The translations under genes were made by a program, and so were the position numbers. A model generated the notes under the pieces. That model was not told where the DNA came from. It was given only the letters and a program-made list of their open reading frames with translations, and searched no databases. Below are positions 60,016-64,000 of a stretch of DNA of 64,000 nt, one piece after another; position 1 is the first letter of the stretch; every line of letters starts with the position of its first letter. The DNA is taken from NCBI RefSeq assembly GCF_000721495.1, contig NZ_JOHY01000044.1:15851-79850 (forward strand), in the 5' to 3' direction. The stretch comes from Streptomyces sp. NRRL F-5123. Its GTDB lineage: Bacteria; Actinomycetota; Actinomycetes; Streptomycetales; Streptomycetaceae.

Positions 60016-61830
60016 TCAGTTGATCCGGACGAGCGCGGCCTTGAGGACGCCGAGGGCGCCGCCGTCCACGGTGACGTCCGCCGTGCCCCTGACGCTGACG
60101 GACGCGCCGCTCACCCGCGCGCCCGCCGTACCGTCCACGTTGACCTGCCGCCCGCGCACGTTGACCGTGCCCTGCCTGGCGTCCAGCGTGATGCCGCTGC
60201 CGTCCATGACCAGGGAGCTGAGCGCGGCGCCGCCCGCCGCGGAGGACACCGTCACCTCGATGCGGTTGTTGCGGTCGTCGAGGAAGACCTCCAGCCGGCC
60301 GTCGCCGGTCTGCAGCCGCACCCCGTTCAAGCCGGTGGGCGAGTCCAGCAGCTCCACCCGGTGGCCCGAACGCGACACCACCGAGCGGCGGTTGAGCTTG
60401 CCGCTGGTGCGGTCGACGAGCGGGACGTCGTGCTTGGAGGGCTTGTCCATGCCGTTGTAGAGGCCGCCGATGACGAACGGGTGGTCCAGCAGGCCCTGTT
60501 CGAAGCCGACGAGCACCTCGTCGTTGACCTCGGGGCTCACCACACCGCCGCCGCCCTTGCCGCCCCACTGGACGGTGCGCACCCAGTCGGTGACGTAGGT
60601 GTCGTCGAGCCAGGGGAAGGTGAGCCGCACCGCGCCGCTCTGCCCGCCCTCCGGCTCGCGGACGTCCGTGACGACACCGGTGGCCAGTCCCGGGACACGC
60701 GCGCCGCGGCCGGGGGCGTTGGCGCCGGTGACCAGGCCGGTCAGGGAGCGGTCCGGACTGGCGCCGACCCACACGGTGGTGCGGTAGCCGCGGTCGGGCT
60801 CCAGGACGTGCTGGGCCGCGGTCGCCGTGTAGCGGCCGGAGAAGGCCTCCCCGACGTTGCCGAGCGCGACCGGTACACCCGCGCGCAGATGCGGGTTGCC
60901 CTCGGCCACCGCCTCCAGTTCGGCGAAGCCCGCCCCGACCTGGTCGGCGGCGGCTCCCGCGGCGGCGGTGGTCTCGGCGAGCGTGGCGTACGGGGTGTCG
61001 GTGACGGTCAGCTTGGCGGTGCCGAAGACGGACGCGGCGCGCGACGGGCTCAGCCCCGGCTGGATGCTGTCGCTCACGACCGACGGCTCCCGCGAGACCA
61101 GCGGCTTCTTCGTCCTGACGTCCCAGCCGCGCACCTCGACCTGCGCGGCGCCGTCCGCCGCGGTCAGCGCGGCCCGCAGCGCGAGCAGGTTGCGGCCGTA
61201 CTCCAGGACGAGCGGGTTGCGCGCGGCGGAGGTGGAGGGCGCGGGCGCGCCGGACGCCTTCTTCGGCTTGGTGAACTGCAGCAGGCCCTTGTCGTCCACC
61301 CGCACCAGCGCGCCGCTCTCGTGCGCGAGGAACTGCAGGAAGTCCCAGTCCGAGACGTTCGCCTGCGACAGCTGCTTGTACGTGACCGGGGCCGCCTCGA
61401 CCTTGCCGACCGCGAGGCCCGCGCGCGTCGCGACCTGCCGCACGATCGCCGACGCCGACATGTTGCGGTACGCCGCCACCCGGCGGCCCCGCTGCAACCG
61501 GTGCGCCCGCGAGTAGGCGCGCACGACGGTGAAGCTGCCCGTACGGTCGCGGTCCAGCTCCAGCGCGGTGACCTCGCCGTTGAACAGCAGCTCGCGGCCC
61601 TGCCCGGAGGCCGTCATGACCGACACCTTCAGCGGGGTGCCGATCGTGATGCCGGTCTTGCCGAGGAATTCGTGGTCGGGGTCGCGGAAGGTCAGCACGG
61701 CGGCGTCCGGCAGCCCCACGTTCTCGTCCACGATGCAGCTCACCAGCTGCGCCGCCCAGATCTTGGGGAGTTCGCCGGGCGCCTCCACGATCGGATCCGC
61801 GGCGAAGGACCGCCCGCCCTGCTCGCTCAT
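60016..61830 (-). CDS. VgrG/gpD-like spike protein
   Basis: 604 aa from ATG 61830. The N-terminal gp27/gpD-like part ('ILTFRDPDHEFLGKTGI'-like, 'SDWDFLQFLAHESGALVRVDDKG') joins the gp5/OB-fold ('GVVTDVREPEGGQSGAVRLTFPWLDDTYVTDWVRTVQWGG', 'VNDEVLVGFEQGLLDHPFVIGGLYNG') and a C-terminal beta-helix ('VNVRGRQVNVDGTAGARVSGASVSVRG'). It is the central spike pushed through the target when the sheath contracts. No extra C-terminal effector domain is fused. Confidence 0.94.
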   Translation of the reverse strand: MSEQGGRSFAADPIVEAPGELPKIWAAQLVSCIVDENVGLPDAAVLTFRDPDHEFLGKTGITIGTPLKVSVMTASGQGRELLFNGEVTALELDRDRTGSFTVVRAYSRAHRLQRGRRVAAYRNMSASAIVRQVATRAGLAVGKVEAAPVTYKQLSQANVSDWDFLQFLAHESGALVRVDDKGLLQFTKPKKASGAPAPSTSAARNPLVLEYGRNLLALRAALTAADGAAQVEVRGWDVRTKKPLVSREPSVVSDSIQPGLSPSRAASVFGTAKLTVTDTPYATLAETTAAAGAAADQVGAGFAELEAVAEGNPHLRAGVPVALGNVGEAFSGRYTATAAQHVLEPDRGYRTTVWVGASPDRSLTGLVTGANAPGRGARVPGLATGVVTDVREPEGGQSGAVRLTFPWLDDTYVTDWVRTVQWGGKGGGGVVSPEVNDEVLVGFEQGLLDHPFVIGGLYNGMDKPSKHDVPLVDRTSGKLNRRSVVSRSGHRVELLDSPTGLNGVRLQTGDGRLEVFLDDRNNRIEVTVSSAAGGAALSSLVMDGSGITLDARQGTVNVRGRQVNVDGTAGARVSGASVSVRGTADVTVDGGALGVLKAALVRIN

Positions 61831-61948
61831 GCCTCTTCCTCCGCTCCTGTGGTCGGTCTTCCTGCTCTCCCCCTGCCTTCGGCGGGAGGTGCCCCCTCCC
61901 TCCGCGGGCGGCCTCGTACCTCGGCCGACCACTGCGGGAGCTCGGGCG

Positions 61949-62665
61949 TCAGCCCTCTGGTCCGGCCCCGCGCAGCGCCGGCACCACCAGTTCGGTGCCG
62001 GGCGCGAGCGCCATCGGGTCGTCGATGCCGTTGGCCTCCGCGATCTCCCGCCAGGCGGACGCGTCGCCGTACTCCCGCCACGCCAGCATCGCCAGCGTGT
62101 CGCCCGCCACCACGGTGTGCGTGCTGCGGGCGGTGCGCGCGCCGGACGTCGGGTTCTGGCCCGGCACGTCGACGCTCGCCTCCTCGATCGCCAGCGCGCA
62201 CGTCGCCCGCAGCGGCTTGCCGTCCACGTCGAAGAGGGTGTACGTCGCCGCGACGCTCGTGACCACGCCGTAGAACGAGGTGGTCCGGGACGTACCCCAC
62301 TCGAACCGCACCCACGGGCTCGCGGGCTTCTTGCGGCCCAGGCTCGCCGGGGTCGGCACGCACGCCTTGAGCAGCTTCTCCACCGCCTGCTCCACGGAGT
62401 TGTCGTGCGTGGCGGTGGCGTCGAGGAAGACCTCCAGGCTCAGCGTGCGCGGGCCGCTGCCCACGAACTCCGGCAGCGCCGACTCCTCCGCCATCCGGGA
62501 CGGCGACCGCCGCCACTCGTTGGTCTTCTGCAACTGCAGGGTGTTGGGGTTGAACTGCAGCTTGAGCTGCGCGATCCGCCCGCCCGGCTTCGCGCCGACG
62601 GTCGCGGGCGGCTCCATGAGGACGAGCTGGGCCGAGGTCCGGCCGGAGGGGAGCGCAGGGGACAT
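61949..62665 (-). CDS. LysM-containing baseplate hub protein
   Basis: 238 aa from ATG 62665. N-terminal 'AQLVLMEPPATVGAKPGGRIAQLKLQFNPNTLQLQKTNEWRR' in part and 'TLSLEVFLDATATHDNSVEQAVEKLL' are the conserved gp53-like/CIS part; the C-terminus is a LysM ('HTVVAGDTLAMLAWREYGDASAWREIAEANGI', ~185-235). It links tube and spike in eCIS/T4-like systems. A Streptomyces CTCC...GGAGGTGCCCCC-type repeat lies in the 118-bp gap before VgrG. Confidence 0.93.
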   Translation of the reverse strand: MSPALPSGRTSAQLVLMEPPATVGAKPGGRIAQLKLQFNPNTLQLQKTNEWRRSPSRMAEESALPEFVGSGPRTLSLEVFLDATATHDNSVEQAVEKLLKACVPTPASLGRKKPASPWVRFEWGTSRTTSFYGVVTSVAATYTLFDVDGKPLRATCALAIEEASVDVPGQNPTSGARTARSTHTVVAGDTLAMLAWREYGDASAWREIAEANGIDDPMALAPGTELVVPALRGAGPEG

Positions 62666-62765
62666 GCGGGGGGTTCCTTTCCGGACGGGTGTCTCTCACG
62701 GGCCTTGCGCGGGCGGGGTGTCGGCGGTGCCGGCCGGGCCACGGGACTCGGTCGGGCCTCGCGGC

Positions 62766-63191
62766 TCAGCCGGGGCGCAGGCCCTCGTGGGCGATCTCCA
62801 GCGTCTCCACCGCCGCCTGGGAGTTGGACGGGTCGAAGGACGGCCCCTCCCAGCGCACCGGGACGATGCCGAAGACCTGCCAGCTGATGATCGGCGTCAA
62901 GTCGGGCCGCAGGGCGACGATCTCGCCGTCCTTGGGCTCCACCCGGCGCAGCGTCTCGTCCAACCAGCGGGCGATCTTCGCGGTGTCGGCGGTGACGGGG
63001 CGGGTGAGCGTGATGTTCGACCACGTCACGCGCCCGGGTAGCTGGTGCGTGAAGCCGTTGTTGCCGCCCTCGGCGTAACTCTCCATCTCCACCTGGGCGC
63101 CCATGCCGGAGCACGTGTGGAAGGCGCCCAGGTCGTTGCCGCCGATGGCGAGCCGGAAGAACACGCTCGTGGCGAAGATGCTGTCTGTCAT
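62766..63191 (-). CDS. gp19-like tail-tube protein
   Basis: 141 aa from ATG 63191. 'FRLAIGGNDLGAFHTCSGMGAQVEMESYAEGGNNGFTHQLPGRVTWSNITLTRPVT' in part is the tube-protein signature (contractile tail tube, T4 gp19/Afp1 type), ending 'VETLEIAHEGLRPG'. Its place next to the LysM hub, rather than the sheath, suggests the tube-initiator or cap paralogue of these systems; the main sheath and tube genes should lie to the right of the window. Confidence 0.92.
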   Translation of the reverse strand: MTDSIFATSVFFRLAIGGNDLGAFHTCSGMGAQVEMESYAEGGNNGFTHQLPGRVTWSNITLTRPVTADTAKIARWLDETLRRVEPKDGEIVALRPDLTPIISWQVFGIVPVRWEGPSFDPSNSQAAVETLEIAHEGLRPG

Positions 63192-63217
63192 CCCTGTCGA
63201 CTCCCTCTGTCCCGCCC

Positions 63218-64000
63218 TCAGCGGCGGCCGTCGTGCGGACGGCCGATACGGTCCCGGCCGCGGCGCAGCTCGGTGCGCAGCAGGCGGGAGACGGGTTCGA
63301 GCAACCGCCGGGCCAGATCGTCGAGTTCGGCGGGGTCGGTGCCGTGGTGCTGCTGCTGCGCGCCGGGGGCGGGTGCGGTTCCGCCGCCGGCGGCGAGGCC
63401 CGCGGTGCGGCGCTGGACCTGCGGGGCGCTCTGCTGGGGCTGCGACTGCGGCTGCGGCCTCGGGACGGCGGTCACCGGGACGCCCGCGGGGAGGCCGAAG
63501 TCGGGGCCGTGCAGGGCGTTGCGCTGGACGACCGGGACGACGGGGACGGGTGAGGCGCCTCCGCCTGCGCTCCCGCCGGGTGCGGTGGGGCGGGGCTGGG
63601 CCAGGGGCACGACGGGGGGCGCGCTTGCGGAGGCGAGCGCGCCGGGGAAGGCGGAGGGTGCGGTGGCGGGCGGCGCCGCGGGCCGGACGAGCGGCGGCGG
63701 GGCCGAGCCCGTTTCCGCCCGCTGGACCTGCGGTACGCCCGGGCCCTGGGCGCCGGGCCACCGCGGGGCCACCACGGGCGGGGCCGCGGCGGCGGGGGGC
63801 GGTGCGGCCCCTTCGGAGGAGCGGGTGCTGAGGGTGAGGCCGCGGGCGGTGAGCAGCGGGAGGGCGCGGCGTACGGCCGGGGGCCGCGCCGGGAAGAGGG
63901 TGAGCGGGTGCGCGCCGCTGCCGCCGCTCGCGAGGGAGCGCGCGATGACGACGGGGGGCGGGCCGGTGGGGGCCGGACGCCGGAGGAGGGCTGTCTCTTA
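63218..64000 (-). CDS. Proline-rich VQR-repeat protein of the injection system (partial)
   Basis: The frame is open from the stop at 63218 to the right edge, apart from a TAA at 63998-64000 that coincides with adapter-like bases. The protein is rich in Pro, Ala and Gln with repeated VQR motifs ('PQVQRAETG', 'VVQRNALHG', 'PQVQRRTAG') and ends in a basic helix ('DLARRLLEPVSRLLRTELRRGRDR'). VQR-spaced Pro-rich proteins accompany these injection systems and DUF4157-like effectors, so a tail-fibre, scaffold or effector-loading role is possible. GTG 63775 is unlikely to be the true start, since coding character continues past it. Confidence 0.65.
63991..64000. other. Ten bases identical to the Tn5 mosaic end (possible adapter)
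   Basis: The final CTGTCTCTTA equals the first ten bases of the 19-bp Tn5/Nextera transposase end. It also creates the only stop (TAA on the minus strand) that interrupts the open frame of the VQR protein. A chance match of ten bases at the very end is about one in a million. Confidence 0.55.

Overview
This is high-GC actinobacterial chromosomal DNA, almost certainly from Streptomyces or a close relative. The codon bias is strongly G/C-ending, GTG starts are common, and the family content is typical of that genus: XRE/DUF5753 regulators with DUF397 or RsbW-like ATPase partners, DUF6879, an LCP protein, a GH46 chitosanase, a SpoIIE-type phosphatase and a Streptomyces-type contractile injection system. 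Everything here was read from sequence alone; no database search was run.

Layout. (1) 1-2.7 kb: an incomplete RiPP-like locus with a 41-aa precursor-like peptide, an attenuator-like hairpin and an asparagine-synthetase-like macrolactam cyclase, followed by a convergent GNAT. (2) 2.8-10.5 kb: an aminoglycoside-phosphotransferase-like gene with a doubtful start, three deaminase-fold proteins (one closely resembling blasticidin S deaminase), an ATPase-domain regulator, a frameshifted XRE/TPR regulator coupled to a RibD-like gene, an aldo/keto reductase, a LysE exporter and a DUF2277 protein. (3) 10.6-14 kb: a chitosanase with an upstream palindrome, an HTH-Clp(N) pair lying between inverted repeats, a DUF4259 protein and a RimJ-like GNAT. 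(4) 14-26.4 kb: a Tat-exported propeller-amidohydrolase, a RbsD/FucU protein, a two-component system, a MacAB-like efflux operon and a divergent lipoprotein. (5) 26.4-33.3 kb: a methyltransferase, a GRDP-like protein, regulators, an LCP protein, a STAS protein and an XRE/ATPase/DUF397 module with TGCACGTGCA sites. (6) 33.5-41 kb: housekeeping metG and aspS enclosing an ECF sigma factor and its membrane partner, then a PAS/GAF/SpoIIE/HATPase phosphatase. (7) 41-46 kb: a type VII secretion-like set with a WXG100 protein, an EspG-like candidate, a secreted protein and a large hydrophobic-core protein. (8) 46-53.8 kb: two further XRE modules (ATPase-XRE-DUF397; XRE with two DUF6879 paralogues), several very small genes, an ArsR-like regulator and a small secreted protein. 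(9) 53.9-64 kb, minus strand: the distal half of a contractile injection system, namely a proline-rich VQR protein, a gp19-like tube protein, a LysM hub, a VgrG-like spike, PAAR, gp25, baseplate J, gpI and a zinc-ribbon/transmembrane/discoidin protein resembling CisA.

How it fits together. Most operons use ATGA or GTGA coupling and end in clear hairpins. The most unusual structure is a roughly 0.6-kb insert between the baseplate J and gpI genes. It carries eight copies of a 39-bp repeat and a long inverted repeat, is flanked by a duplicated ATGAGCC, and stays open in a frame coupled at both ends. The last ten bases of the window match the start of the Tn5 mosaic end, so the right edge may be adapter sequence rather than genome.
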